A stretch of DNA of 64,000 bases from Leptobrachium leishanense (Eukaryota > Chordata > Amphibia > Anura > Megophryidae). Made by a program: the position numbers and the translations under genes. The notes under the pieces were generated by a model, which saw nothing but the letters and a program-made list of their open reading frames with translations, did no database searches and had not been told where the DNA came from. The DNA lies in the NCBI GenBank assembly GCA_009667805.1, contig CM019070.1:58966735-59030734 (forward strand), read 5' to 3'. How positions within the stretch are numbered: the stretch's first letter is position 1; the number at the start of each line of letters is the position of its first letter. Below are positions 11,376-22,328 of the stretch, in pieces.

Positions 11376-11870
11376 AAAAACATAGAAACATAGAAAAATG
11401 TTGGCAGATAAGAACCTTTTGGCCCATCTAGTCTGCCCAATTACATGGATACTTTGAACCGGGTAAACTCCCCAATAAAGAGGAAATATCCCTCCTTGTA
11501 TTATGAACACATTTCCTTTATTATTGATTAATTACAAATTATATCCTTTATTATTAAAACAACAATCGGTCATCCAATGACCAAAAATGACTCGCCTTAG
11601 GCAATTACACTGCACCTTGTTGGTTTGGAGTTTTTGAAGGCTGTGATAGTTCCAAAATAACTGTTGGAATATTCAGACATTGATAATAACATAGATGTGT
11701 GTGATATTTCATTCAAATTAGATTTTTTTTATACATTGTTCCATGTATCCACCACCCTCTCAGTAAATTAATGCTTCCTGATGTTACTTTTAAACCTTTG
11801 CCCCTCTAATCTAAGACTATGTCCTCTAGTTTCGCTACTTTGTTTCCTTTTAAATATACTCCCTATATAT
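11376..11870. repeat. Dispersed frog-type interspersed repeat
   Basis: ACATAGAAACATAGAAAAATG, TTTTGGCCCATCTAGTCTGC and, further on, CCACCCTCTCAGTAAATTAATGC and CCCCTCTAATCTAAGACTATG are fragments that I recognise from a very abundant interspersed repeat in amphibian sequence. The middle (about 11480-11740) does not match the usual form and may be another insertion. I cannot assign it to a named family. Confidence 0.5.
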
Positions 11871-11909
11871 AAAAAGTATATAAGGGAGCAGCAGACATAA
11901 GACTATTGA

Positions 11910-11951
11910 TACCAGCTGAAGAAGCTCTAAGGAGCGAAACGCGTTCTGGTA
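11910..11951 (+). ncRNA. Hammerhead ribozyme-like motif of a Penelope-like element
   Basis: Stem I is TACCAG (11910-11915) paired with CTGGTA (11946-11951). The conserved core CTGAAGA (11916-11922) is followed by stem II GCTC-TAAG-GAGC (11924-11935), then GAAA (11936-11939), a very short stem III around CGCG, and a GTT cleavage triplet just before stem I. One extra A lies between the core and stem II. Penelope-like elements are known to carry hammerheads with tiny stem III in their terminal repeats, which fits the context. Self-cleavage is inferred, not shown. Confidence 0.55.
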
Positions 11952-12431
11952 ATATATATTTTTACTATGTATTAAAATAATTTTATTCTACTGCTGTTTC
12001 CTGATACTTAAAAGAAGGTTTTGGAATTACCTTATAATTCCTAGGCGCTATCTTGGAGCCAAATGCGGCTCAATTACATGTGAGTGTGATACATATACAC
12101 ATTTATTTCCAATATATTGTAACGGTGTTGCACTAGGGGAGTGCTTTGGTATTTCTGTGTTAATCACTGCAGGAGAAATTCGTTTGAAGACCACGAACAT
12201 TGGAGGTTTATGGGCACCTGAATACAATTGAAGACCCATATCTGTGATCTACCCTCGAGCCTAGGTCAGGCTCTACAATATGTGAGTTGAACAACCGCCT
12301 ATAATCCCTTACTGTAATTGACTCTACATATTGCACTATTTTTGGCTCTTTTCTTCACTGTAGAGACTTTATGTATGCTGAAAAGAGCAGACTCTGAGAG
12401 GACTTAGAAGAAATACAGATGGACATGTTGA
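11952..12431. other. Non-coding stretch upstream of the Penelope endonuclease, unassigned
   Basis: It follows the hammerhead-like motif and precedes the endonuclease fragment. It may be terminal-repeat or UTR sequence of a Penelope copy. I recognise no reading frame or repeat boundary in it. Confidence 0.35.
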
Positions 12432-12912
12432 TTGTCTAACCATACTTACCGGTTTTTACTGGCGCTCCGTCGATCTTTTGTCATAAAGGACCTATTGGTC
12501 CGGACGGATCCTGTTCAAAGTTTAGAACAGAGACCAGAGCGGTTTCGGAATTGGGGTTGCAAGAGAGGCTTAGGCTGCGTTACTTGCGGTCACATGATCC
12601 CCGTTAAGGATATTCCAACATCCTCACACGGGGAAGCGGTTTTCCATTAAACATTCAATTACGTGTAAGACGGAATTTGTGATTTATGAAATTTTGTGCC
12701 CATGTGGCCTTGCATATGTAGGTAAAACCGTTACCCAGTTATGTGAGAGGATTTGGAACCATAGATCGAACATTAGGACAGCCTATAGAGATGGAAGATC
12801 AGATAAACCAGTGGCCAGGCACTTTCTTGAGTCTGGCTACCCTTTATCCTCACTTAAGTTTTGGGCCATCGACCATGTTCCACCACTGAGAAGAGGGGGG
12901 ATAGAACACTAG
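12432..12912 (+). pseudogene. Penelope-like element GIY-YIG endonuclease region (first copy)
   Basis: The frame at 12432-12650 carries RRSFVIKDLLVRTD, a linker motif after the Penelope RT, and cysteines (CKRGLGCVTC). After a shift it continues at 12679 as IYEILCPCGLAYVGKTV, the GIY-YIG nuclease signature, followed by the Arg and His residues of RIWNHRSNIR. The protein ends at 12912. At least one frameshift near 12650 breaks it. It is the C-terminal partner of the RT fragment ending at 10064. A nearly identical second copy lies at 17529-18009. Confidence 0.82.
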
Positions 12913-13597
12913 TACTACTCCAGAAAGAGGCTCAATGGACCCATAGGTTGGACACAGTCCATCCTAATGGACTCAATGAGAGAAATATGTAGCTGGTGTA
13001 AATTGGTATAACAGGGTCTATGTAAATGACAGTGATGTGCATAAATTGTTTATATAGCATCAAGTGTAACCAGGAGCTGCCTTTGTTTTTAATATACTGC
13101 TTGTAACAGCAGAAGGTGGTGGTGTTTTTTTTTGTTTGTTTTTCTACAGTTGCCACCCTCTGGTGGTGTAAATGTACGAGCGTTAGGGAGCCGGCGGTGA
13201 GAACACCGCGATCTGGGTACGTGCTGGGGTTGTCAGGGTGACCAGCGTGATGTCAGTAGTCAGCGTCGGAGGTCGACGCATGTGCAGTGACAGGGGGAGC
13301 ACGCCGAGGCTTCTACACACCGGGTGGTGAGTAATTGGTGCTCTAATTATTGTAATTGTGGTGATTATTTAAACAGTGCATGCTTTTGTAAATATATGTC
13401 TGTCCTGAGGAAGGCTCTGTGCTAGGAGCCGAAACCTTGATGATTATGGACCAATAAATTTAAATTTTTCTGAAAAACCCTGGATTGCTGGCATACTTGC
13501 AGTTTGATATTCATTGAGGCCATTGCTGAGCACCGGGTACTAAAGAGCTGTTGGTGAACCGTGAGTGCAAACCTTTTTTGTCTTGTTATATATATAT
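12913..13597 (+). other. Probable 3' UTR/terminal region of the Penelope-like element
   Basis: This stretch runs from the endonuclease stop to the outer hAT terminus. It holds a T-rich run (13127-13144), GC-rich sequence (13185-13325), a degenerate hammerhead core at 13405-13435 and AATAAA near 13453. No coding potential is visible. The composition and order fit the 3' end of a Penelope element; this is inference from position. Confidence 0.5.
13402..13449 (+). ncRNA. Degenerate hammerhead-like motif near the Penelope 3' end (first copy)
   Basis: CTGAGGA (13405-13411), then GGCTC..GAGCC as stem II (13413-13417 and 13426-13430), then GAAAC (13431-13435). Again there is one extra A before stem II. 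The flanks do not form a convincing stem I, so this may be an inactive relic. The duplicate copy is at 18499-18546. Confidence 0.4.
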
Positions 13598-13623
13598 TAG
13601 GGTTGCACCGATACCGATACTAG

Positions 13624-14711
13624 TGTAGCGCTGTGTTTAAATCCTTACTGTGGCAGTACTTATTTTTGGCCACCGGAGGGAGACAAGCGCGATAAGAGAC
13701 ACTGAACATTGGGACTACATTTCACGGCATGCTCTGGGAACGGACACAGGAAGTGGGTGGGACACGCCGAGGTACATCCTGAGCCTCGTGGAGATAGCTG
13801 GCAGAGCGCGCCAGGGAGTGAAAGAGACAGGACACAGTGCTGCAGAGCGGAACAGTGACTAGGCCGGAGCGCAGGTGCGGCCTATCAGGATTCCAAGTGG
13901 GGTTATCCAGCCTTGTAAGAAGGAGACCCAGTGATCTACAGACATCACCCAAGCTGCTATCAAGGAAGCCAGAGGACCCCCGAGTGAGGAGTACCGCAGG
14001 TCCATCGGATGGGAGAGCAGGCGGTAACTGGACAAGTCACGGTCGGAGCAGGGAGAGCCAGACAACGGATCCAGTAGCCAGTATCCCAGCGCGGCATCGA
14101 GCGGAGAGACGTCCTGGGTCAGCGGAGCCTTGGTCTTCGAGCGGATGGGTGAGAGGCCTCCAAGGCCAGTTTATAAAGCAAGAAAGCACGCTGCTGTTTG
14201 TTTCTAAAACCCACAGGGCCCCAACCTGACTAGTTGAAGACATTGCTTTAAGAAATTCACTGGCCAGTTGAATAGTACCCGGGTACCATAACACACACAT
14301 ACACTTACAGTCCGGGACTTAACCTGTGCGGGACTCACTCCCTAATATCCCAAAAAGGGGTAAAGATTCGCATATTATTTTGTTTTCCGCTGCGCGTTTC
14401 TCGAATTACGAAATATTGTATTCTCTTTCCGCTACGCGTTTCTCGAAATTACGAAGCATTGTATTTTTCTGTTCGGCTGCGCATTTTCCCAAAATACGAA
14501 GCCTCGTATTTCTGTTTTCCGCTGCGCGTTTACCGCGATACGAAATACTGTAAATATATCTATGAACACCGTGTCTCATTATATGCCTTTTACTCTAGTA
14601 AACTATATAATTTATAAAATCCACAACGGTGCTGGAGTATATTTATTCCCTAGTGCGGGGAGACTGACCCGTGGTTCATTTTCAGCAGCTCCTCCGGGAG
14701 TGAGCGCTACA
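13624..14711. mobile_element. Solo LTR inside the outer hAT element (first copy)
   Basis: It begins TGTAGCGCT and ends AGCGCTACA, giving 9-bp inverted ends with TG..CA. It is flanked by CTAG on both sides (13620-13623 and 14712-14715), a 4-bp target-site duplication (5 bp, ACTAG, is also possible). It is 1,088 bp long and has four diverged CGCTGCGCGTTTCTCGAA-type motifs (14380-14545). No internal retroviral sequence follows, so it is a solo LTR left by recombination. The second copy is 18721-19808. Confidence 0.8.
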
Positions 14712-14814
14712 CTAGTATCGATATCGGTGCCGATACCGGGTACTGCAGGAGTACTTGGTACTCGTGCAGTACCTCCGATATTTTTTTCCGATACCGGAAG
14801 CCGGCATTGAGCCG

Positions 14815-15312
14815 GCTTGCCGGTATCCGAGGGGCTGCGGCGGCTGTCTGAATGCTCTATCTGCATTCGGACAGGCCCTGCAGCTGCTCTCCACCCTTTG
14901 TTTATACTTACCTTCCTTCAGCGACGCCGGGAAAGTCTTTGCGCGCGCGCGCTCCTTGGAAGGACCCCAGCCGCGACCACGTGGGACCATGTGATCGCGG
15001 CTGGGGTCCTTCCAACGAGCGCACGCACGGAAACTTTCCCGGCGTCGCTGAAGGAAGGTAAGTATAAACAAAGTGAGCAGCTGCAGGGCCTGTCCGAATG
15101 CAGATAGAGCATTCGGACAGGCCCTGCAGCTGCTCTCCGCTCATACTTACCTTCCTTCAGCGACGCCAGGAAAGTTTTTGCGCGTGCGCTCGTTGGAAGG
15201 ACCCCAGCCGCGATCACATGGTCCGACGTGGTCGCGGCTGGGGACCTTCCAAGGAGCGCGCGAAGACTTTCCCGGCATCGCTGAAGGAAGGTAAGTATGA
15301 GCGGAGAGTGCG
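14815..15312. repeat. Alternating inverted repeats (first copy)
   Basis: Arms of about 100 bp containing CTTACCTTCCTTCAGCGACG, AAGGACCCCAGCCGCGA and CGGACAGGCCCTGCAGCTGC appear alternately forward and reversed: forward near 14860-14975, reversed 15000-15105, forward 15110-15210, reversed 15235-15297. It could fold into long hairpins. It lies within the left end of the outer hAT element. Confidence 0.85.
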
Positions 15313-15321
15313 GGGGGGCAT

Positions 15322-15541
15322 TATTATCCATGAGCTGGGGGGCAATTATCCATGAACTGGGGGGCATATCCATGAGCTGGGGGGCAATTATCCATGAGCT
15401 GGGAGTCAATTATCCATGAGCAGGGGGCATATCCATGAGCAGGGGGCATATCCATGAGCTGGGGGGCAATTATCCATGAGCTGGGGGGAAATTATCCATG
15501 AGCTGGGGGGCATATCCATGAGCAGGGGGCATATCCATGAG
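15322..15541. repeat. TCCATGAGCTGGGG minisatellite, truncated at the gap
   Basis: Units of about 17-21 bp of the type ATTATCCATGAGCTGGGGGG, with CAATTATCC/CATATCC and GAGCTGG/GAGCAGG variants. The array runs into the N gap at 15542; the uninterrupted version is at 20418-21150. Confidence 0.92.
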
Positions 15542-15641
15542 NNNNNNNNNNNNNNNNNNNNNNNNNNNNNNNNNNNNNNNNNNNNNNNNNNNNNNNNNNN
15601 NNNNNNNNNNNNNNNNNNNNNNNNNNNNNNNNNNNNNNNNN
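15542..15641. other. Assembly gap of exactly 100 N
   Basis: One hundred N characters, the usual placeholder for a scaffold join of unknown length. Sequence to the right restarts at the equivalent of position 10545. Confidence 0.98.
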
Positions 15642-15958
15642 GGAGCATACACTATAAAGCAATAGGATTACCTGGTTCAGGTAGAGCAGGTTTGCACACA
15701 TCCAAGTGACCTCAGTCAGGGAGCACAATGCAGAACCACTGCTAGCTGGGTCTCTCTGCCTTTTAAGGAGGCTTAATCATGGATGGGCCTCAGCTGGAAC
15801 TCCAGGGCTGGAAAAGGAAGACCCAGGCTGGATCTTCATGAGCCTGGTCAAGGTGCTGAGCCTGGGCAAAACCTGGAATGGAATCCAAGAAAAAGAGATC
15901 CAGGGCAAAGTTCTTAGAGCTAGGTGTGCAATACAGGTACCCTGGGTGGACCGTTACA
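15642..15958 (-). mobile_element. LTR fragment (second copy of the 10065-10861 LTR)
   Basis: Equivalent to 10545-10861. The LTR begins TGTAACGG on the minus strand at 15958; the rest of its 3' side is missing because the contig starts here. Confidence 0.6.
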
Positions 15959-16472
15959 GTACCCCCCCGGACGGGTGCCCTCCGGGCACCGAGGCTGGAG
16001 CAGGGGACGGAGCACAGATCACCACCTTCTATCTAGAGTACTCAGAATAGATGTCGAAGTTTCAGTTCCATATGGTGTGCTGCACACATATGCCGTAGCA
16101 CACGGCCGATAATGATCTGTAAAATTATATGCAGCGGAATGTGGAGTGGATAAGGGCAGTGAAGATGCCTTTGTGTAATTAGGGACTCTATATATGTTAA
16201 ATTAAGATCACTTAAAAATGTTGATTTTATATAATTATATTACTAACATCCCCACATAATAAGCTGTGTTACCATAAAATATGGCTTTAATTACGCTGCC
16301 ATATATGAGCTTAGATGGAAAACCACATGGCTAATTAAAACAGCACTGACATAGTAAATGTTGACATGATAAGGTAATCATTGGTTCCATATGCGATTTT
16401 AATTGATTTGAGTGATTTTAATTGATTTGACCTGATGTTAATTAACTCATAAATAATTTGTTAGGATTTTTT

Positions 16473-16967
16473 AAAAACATAGAAACATAGAAAAATGTTG
16501 GCAGATAAGAACCTTTTGGCCCATCTAGTCTGCCCAATTACATGGATACTTTGAACCGGGTAAACTCCCCAATAAAGAGGAAATATCCCTCCTTGTATTA
16601 TGAACACATTTCCTTTATTATTGATTAATTACAAATTATATCCTTTATTATTAAAACAACAATCGGTCATCCAATGACCAAAAATGACTCGCCTTAGGCA
16701 ATTACACTGCACCTTGTTGGTTTGGAGTTTTTGAAGGCTGTGATAGTTCCAAAATAACTGTTGGAATATTCAGACATTGATAATAACATAGATGTGTGTG
16801 ATATTTCATTCAAATTAGATTTTTTTTATACATTGTTCCATGTATCCACCACCCTCTCAGTAAATTAATGCTTCCTGATGTTACTTTTAAACCTTTGCCC
16901 CTCTAATCTAAGACTATGTCCTCTAGTTTCGCTACTTTGTTTCCTTTTAAATATACTCCCTATATAT
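16473..16967. repeat. Dispersed frog-type repeat (second copy)
   Basis: Equivalent to 11376-11870, including the ACATAGAAACATAG start and the CTCTAATCTAAGACTATGTC segment. Nothing distinguishes it from the first copy. Confidence 0.5.
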
Positions 16968-17006
16968 AAAAAGTATATAAGGGAGCAGCAGACATAAGAC
17001 TATTGA

Positions 17007-17048
17007 TACCAGCTGAAGAAGCTCTAAGGAGCGAAACGCGTTCTGGTA
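17007..17048 (+). ncRNA. Hammerhead ribozyme-like motif (second copy)
   Basis: Identical to 11910-11951: TACCAG/CTGGTA stem I, CTGAAGA core, GCTC/GAGC stem II, GAAAC. If the duplication is an assembly artefact, this is the same locus. Confidence 0.55.
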
Positions 17049-17528
17049 ATATATATTTTTACTATGTATTAAAATAATTTTATTCTACTGCTGTTTCCTG
17101 ATACTTAAAAGAAGGTTTTGGAATTACCTTATAATTCCTAGGCGCTATCTTGGAGCCAAATGCGGCTCAATTACATGTGAGTGTGATACATATACACATT
17201 TATTTCCAATATATTGTAACGGTGTTGCACTAGGGGAGTGCTTTGGTATTTCTGTGTTAATCACTGCAGGAGAAATTCGTTTGAAGACCACGAACATTGG
17301 AGGTTTATGGGCACCTGAATACAATTGAAGACCCATATCTGTGATCTACCCTCGAGCCTAGGTCAGGCTCTACAATATGTGAGTTGAACAACCGCCTATA
17401 ATCCCTTACTGTAATTGACTCTACATATTGCACTATTTTTGGCTCTTTTCTTCACTGTAGAGACTTTATGTATGCTGAAAAGAGCAGACTCTGAGAGGAC
17501 TTAGAAGAAATACAGATGGACATGTTGA

Positions 17529-18009
17529 TTGTCTAACCATACTTACCGGTTTTTACTGGCGCTCCGTCGATCTTTTGTCATAAAGGACCTATTGGTCCGG
17601 ACGGATCCTGTTCAAAGTTTAGAACAGAGACCAGAGCGGTTTCGGAATTGGGGTTGCAAGAGAGGCTTAGGCTGCGTTACTTGCGGTCACATGATCCCCG
17701 TTAAGGATATTCCAACATCCTCACACGGGGAAGCGGTTTTCCATTAAACATTCAATTACGTGTAAGACGGAATTTGTGATTTATGAAATTTTGTGCCCAT
17801 GTGGCCTTGCATATGTAGGTAAAACCGTTACCCAGTTATGTGAGAGGATTTGGAACCATAGATCGAACATTAGGACAGCCTATAGAGATGGAAGATCAGA
17901 TAAACCAGTGGCCAGGCACTTTCTTGAGTCTGGCTACCCTTTATCCTCACTTAAGTTTTGGGCCATCGACCATGTTCCACCACTGAGAAGAGGGGGGATA
18001 GAACACTAG
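17529..18009 (+). pseudogene. Penelope-like GIY-YIG endonuclease region (second copy)
   Basis: Same frames and same break as 12432-12912, including CPCGLAYVGKTV. The first visible difference from copy 1 is just downstream (TACTCCTCC against TACTACTCC). It shares its inactivating frameshift with copy 1, so the shift predates the divergence of the two copies. Confidence 0.82.
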
Positions 18010-18498
18010 TACTCCTCCAGAAAGAGGCTCAATGGACCCATAGGTTGGACACAGTCCATCCTAATGGACTCAATGAGAGAAATATGTAGCTGGTGTAAAT
18101 TGGTATAACAGGGTCTATGTAAATGACAGTGATGTGCATAAATTGTTTATATAGCATCAAGTGTAACCAGGAGCTGCCTTTGTTTTTAATATACTGCTTG
18201 TAACAGCAGAAGGTGGTGGTGTTTTTTTTTGTTTGTTTTTCTACAGTTGCCACCCTCTGGTGGTGTAAATGTACGAGCGTTAGGGAGCCGGCGGTGAGAA
18301 CACCGCGATCTGGGTACGTGCTGGGGTTGTCAGGGTGACCAGCGTGACGTCAGTAGTCAGCGTCGGAGGTCGACGCATGTGCAGTGACAGGGGGAGCACG
18401 CCGAGGCTTCTACACACCGGGTGCTGAGTAATTGGTGCTCTAATTATTGTAATTGTGGTGATTATTTAAACAGTGCATGCTTTTGTAAATATATGTCT

Positions 18499-18546
18499 GT
18501 CCTGAGGAAGGCTCTGTGCTAGGAGCCGAAACCTTGATGATTATGG
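18499..18546 (+). ncRNA. Degenerate hammerhead-like motif (second copy)
   Basis: Same core CTGAGGA, GGCTC/GAGCC stem and GAAAC as 13402-13449. Confidence 0.4.
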
Positions 18547-18720
18547 ACCAATAAATTTAAATTTTTCTGAAAAACCCTGGATTGCTGGCATACTTGCAGT
18601 TTGATATTCATTGAGGCCATTGCTGAGCACCGGGTACTAAAGAGCTGTTGGTGAACCGTGAGTGCAAACCTTTTTTGTCTTGTTATATATATATTAGGGT
18701 TGCATCGATACCGATACTAG

Positions 18721-19808
18721 TGTAGCGCTGTGTTTAAATCCTTACTGTGGCAGTACTTATTTTTGGCCACCGGAGGGAGACAAGCGCGATAAGAGACACT
18801 GAACATTGGGACTACATTTCCCGGCATGCTCTGGGAACGGACACAGGAAGTGGGTGGGACACGCCGAGGTACATCCTGAGCCTCGTGGAGATAGCTGGCA
18901 GAGCGCGCCAGGGAGTGAAAGAGACAGGACACAGTGCTGCAGAGCGGAACAGTGACTAGGCCGGAGCGCAGGTGCGGCCTATCAGGATTCCAAGTGGGGT
19001 TATCCAGCCTTGTAAGAAGGAGACCCAGTGATCTACAGACATCACCCAAGCTGCTATCAAGGAAGCCAGAGGACCCCCGAGTGAGGAGTACCGCAGGTCC
19101 ATCGGATGGGAGAGCAGACGGTAACTGGACAAGTCACGGTCGGAGCAGGGAGAGCCAGACAACGGATCCAGTAGCCAGTATCCCAGCGCGGCATCGAGCG
19201 GAGAGACGTCCTGGGTCAGCGGAGCCTTGGTCTTCGAGCGGATGGGTGAGAGGCCTCCAAGGCCAGTTTATAAAGCAAGAAAGCACGCTGCTGTTTGTTT
19301 CTAAAACCCACAGGGCCCCAACCTGACTAGTTGAAGACATTGCTTTAAGAAATTCACTGGCCAGTTGAATAGTACCCGGGTACCATAACACACACATACA
19401 CTTACAGTCCGGGACTTAACCTGTGCGGGACTCACTCCCTAATATCCCAAAAAGGGGTAAAGATTCGCATATTATTTTGTTTTCCGCTGCGCGTTTCTCG
19501 AATTACGAAATATTGTATTCTCTTTCCGCTACGCGTTTCTCGAAATTACGAAGCATTGTATTTTTCTGTTCGGCTGCGCATTTTTCCGAAATACGAAGCC
19601 TCGTATTTCTGTTTTCCGCTGCGCGTTTACCGCGATACGAAATACTGTAAATATATCTATGAACACCGTGTCTCATTATATGCCTTTTACTCTAGTAAAC
19701 TATATAATTTATAAAATCCACAACGGTGCTGGAGTATATTTATTCCCTAGTGCGGGGAGACTGACCCGTGGTTCATTTTCAGCAGCTCCTCCGGGAGTGA
19801 GCGCTACA
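18721..19808. mobile_element. Solo LTR (second copy)
   Basis: Same boundaries as 13624-14711: TGTAGCGCT..AGCGCTACA with CTAG on both sides. Confidence 0.8.
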
Positions 19809-19911
19809 CTAGTATCGATATCGGTGCCGATACTGGGTACTGCAGGAGTACTTGGTACTCGTGCAGTACCTCCGATATTTTTTTCCGATACCGGAAGCCG
19901 GCATTGAGCCG

Positions 19912-20410
19912 GCTTGCCGGTATCCGAGGGGCTGCGGCGGCTGTCTGAATGCTCTATCTGCATTCGGACAGGCCCTGCAGCTGCTCTCCACCCTTTGTTT
20001 ATACTTACCTTCCTTCAGCGATGCCGGGAAAGTCTTTGCGCGCGCGCGCTCCTTGGAAGGACCCCAGCCGCGACCACGTGGGACCATGTGATCGCGGCTG
20101 GGGTCCTTCCAACGAGCGCACGCACAGGAAACTTTCCCGGCGTCGCTGAAGGAAGGTAAGTATAAACAAAGTGAGCAGCTGCAGGGCCTGTCCGAATGCA
20201 GATAGAGCATTCGGACAGGCCCTGCAGCTGCTCTCCGCTCATACTTACCTTCCTTCAGCGACGCCAGGAAAGTTTTTGCGCGTGCGCTCGTTGGAAGGAC
20301 CCCAGCAGCGATCACATGGTCCGACGTGGTCGCGGCTGGGGACCTTCCAAGGAGCGCGCGAAGACTTTCCCGGCATCGCTGAAGGAAGGTAAGTATGAGC
20401 GGAGAGTGCG
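19912..20410. repeat. Alternating inverted repeats (second copy)
   Basis: Equivalent to 14815-15312 with a 1-bp insertion near 20125 and a few substitutions. It directly precedes the minisatellite. Confidence 0.85.
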
Positions 20411-20417
20411 GGGGGGG

Positions 20418-21150
20418 GCATTATTATCCATGAGCTGGGGGGCAATTATCCATGAACTGGGGGGCATATCCATGAGCTGGGGGCAATTATCCATGAGCTG
20501 GGAGTCAATTATCCATGAGCAGGGGGCATATCCATGAGCAGGGGGCATATCCATGAGCTGGGGGGCAATTATCCATGAGCTGGGGGGAAATTATCCATGA
20601 GCTGGGGGCATATCCATGAGCAGGGGGCATATCCATGAGCAGGGGGGCAATTATCCATGAGCTGGGGGGCAATTATCCATGAGCTGGGGGGCAATTATCC
20701 ATGAGCTGGGGGTCAATTATCCATGAGCAGGGGGCATATCCATGAGCAGGGGGCATATCCATGAGCAGGGGGCATATCCATGAACTGGGGGGCAATTATC
20801 CATGAGCTGGGGGGCAGGATATTCATGAGCTGGGGGGCATATCCATGAGCTGGTGGGCAATTATCCATGAGCTGGGGGGCATATCCATGAGCTGGGGGGC
20901 AGGATATCCATGAGCTGGGGGGCAATTATCCATGAGCTGGGGCATATCCATGAGCAGGGGGCATATCCATGAGCAGGGGGGCAATTATCCATGAGCTGGG
21001 GGGGCAATTATCCATGAGCTGGGGGGCAATTATCCATGAGCTGGGGGGGGGCATTTCCATGAGCTGGGGGGCAATTATCCATGAGCTGGGGGGCAATTAT
21101 CCATGAGCTGGGGGGCAGGATATCCATGAGCTGGGGCAATATCCATGAGA
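20418..21150. repeat. TCCATGAGCTGGGG minisatellite, full array
   Basis: About 35 units of 17-24 bp built on ATCCATGAGCTGGGGGGCAA, with GAGCAGGGGGCATATCC variants and a few GGATATCC variants. It ends at CAATATCCATGAGA before the EnSpm-like element starts at 21155. The open frames across it are by-products of repetition. The unit is related to the array at 49748-50305. Confidence 0.93.
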
Positions 21151-21839
21151 CCTGCACTCAAAAAAATGATATGTTGGATTTAATTAAAAATCTTATGTCA
21201 ACAGGTTCCACATAACTAGGTTACGTTGAATTTAAGTAACCTTTTTTATTTCAGTAAACTTAAGTTACTTACATAAAGTCAATGCAATCTTGTTAAGTTG
21301 AATCTAATTAACAATCTTGTTTTGGTTTTAAACTTTTAAGTTAATTAAGTTCAATTGATCGAAAATTGATATTTTACATTCAACCAAACTAAAAATGCTG
21401 TTTTTTTTTAACTATTAATTTAATTAAGTTCAATTGATCTAAAATTGATATTTTACATTCAACCAAAATAAAAATGCAGTTTTTTTTTAAAATCACTTTA
21501 TTCAATAAATGCAATCAAGAACATGTTAATTTCACACATTTTTAACAAAAATTATTTGTACAAAACCCGTACTATTAGAAAACTGAGTCACTGTTTTCTC
21601 TTATTAGTGCAAGTAAAACAAATATACTAAAAGAAAATGAATGCAATCAAGAAAATTAACAACATACCTTTAACAAAAACATTATTTACTCAAATCTGTA
21701 TTTTTTAAAACTGCTTTCCCTTTTCTTAAATGGAAAAAATAGTAAAACAAAAAATAAAAACAAACTGCCTTTTAATGAATTTAAAGGGACATGGATCCCT
21801 TGTTAACACAATGAGACAGCTATTTCGTTCAGATGCCAA

Positions 21840-21966
21840 GGGCTCGATTACATACGGATCAATGCTTGGTATTTGGAGTAAAATCTTCAGCATCGCTAAC
21901 ACTACATCTTCCAAAGGAGTTTTCTTAGCGACGCTGAAGATTTTACTCGTAATACCAATCGAGCCG
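21840..21966. repeat. Imperfect palindrome in the Kolobok-like element
   Basis: GGCTCGATT..TTGGTATTTGGAGTAAAATCTTCAGC on the left pairs with GCTGAAGATTTTACT..AATACCAATCGAGCC on the right. The loop is about 35 nt around 21902-21930. It could fold into a long stem typical of MITEs. Confidence 0.75.
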
Positions 21967-22328
21967 TTAGTATCTGAATGAGACAGCTGCTTCATTCTTA
22001 AAATGAAAAAATTTATTAAATATTTTTTTTAAAATACATACTGACCTGTTGCTGCTCCCTCCCCCCATTATCTCGCTCACTTCTCTGCACTGTCAGAAAC
22101 GCACGCTAGACATGCGCACAGGTGACAAAAGAAGCGAATACTTCTGCTAGTGCTTGTGTAACTCTGGGCATACACAAGTGCCGACAAAAGAATCCTTTCT
22201 GCTTGTGCGCATGTCTGGAGTGTATTTGCTTTGTTTCTAGAAATGAAGCAGAGACAGCGAGTAGAAAGAGCAGATTCAGGTAAATATACATTAAAAACAA
22301 ATATTTCATTTCTTTTTTTTCATTGTGA

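Larger units (their letters stand above)
10545..15541 (+). repeat. First copy of a 5-kb near-identical direct duplication
   Basis: Every position matches the sequence 5,097 bp downstream (15642 onward), with about a dozen substitutions and a few 1-bp indels that I can see by eye, for example C/T at 13609, a 1-bp insertion near 15027 and T/C near 13248. The copy ends exactly at the N gap, within a minisatellite. See the findings for the assembly-artefact interpretation. Confidence 0.93.
15642..20641 (+). repeat. Second copy of the 5-kb direct duplication
   Basis: It starts directly after the gap with the sequence found at 10545 and reproduces in the same order the LTR, dispersed repeat, hammerhead motif, Penelope endonuclease, outer hAT terminus, solo LTR, inverted repeats and minisatellite. 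It then continues past the point where the first copy was cut. Confidence 0.93.

Noticed and set aside
20418..21150. CRISPR array
   Set aside because: Short regular units suggested it briefly, but there are no unique spacers between conserved repeats, units vary in length, and the setting is vertebrate.
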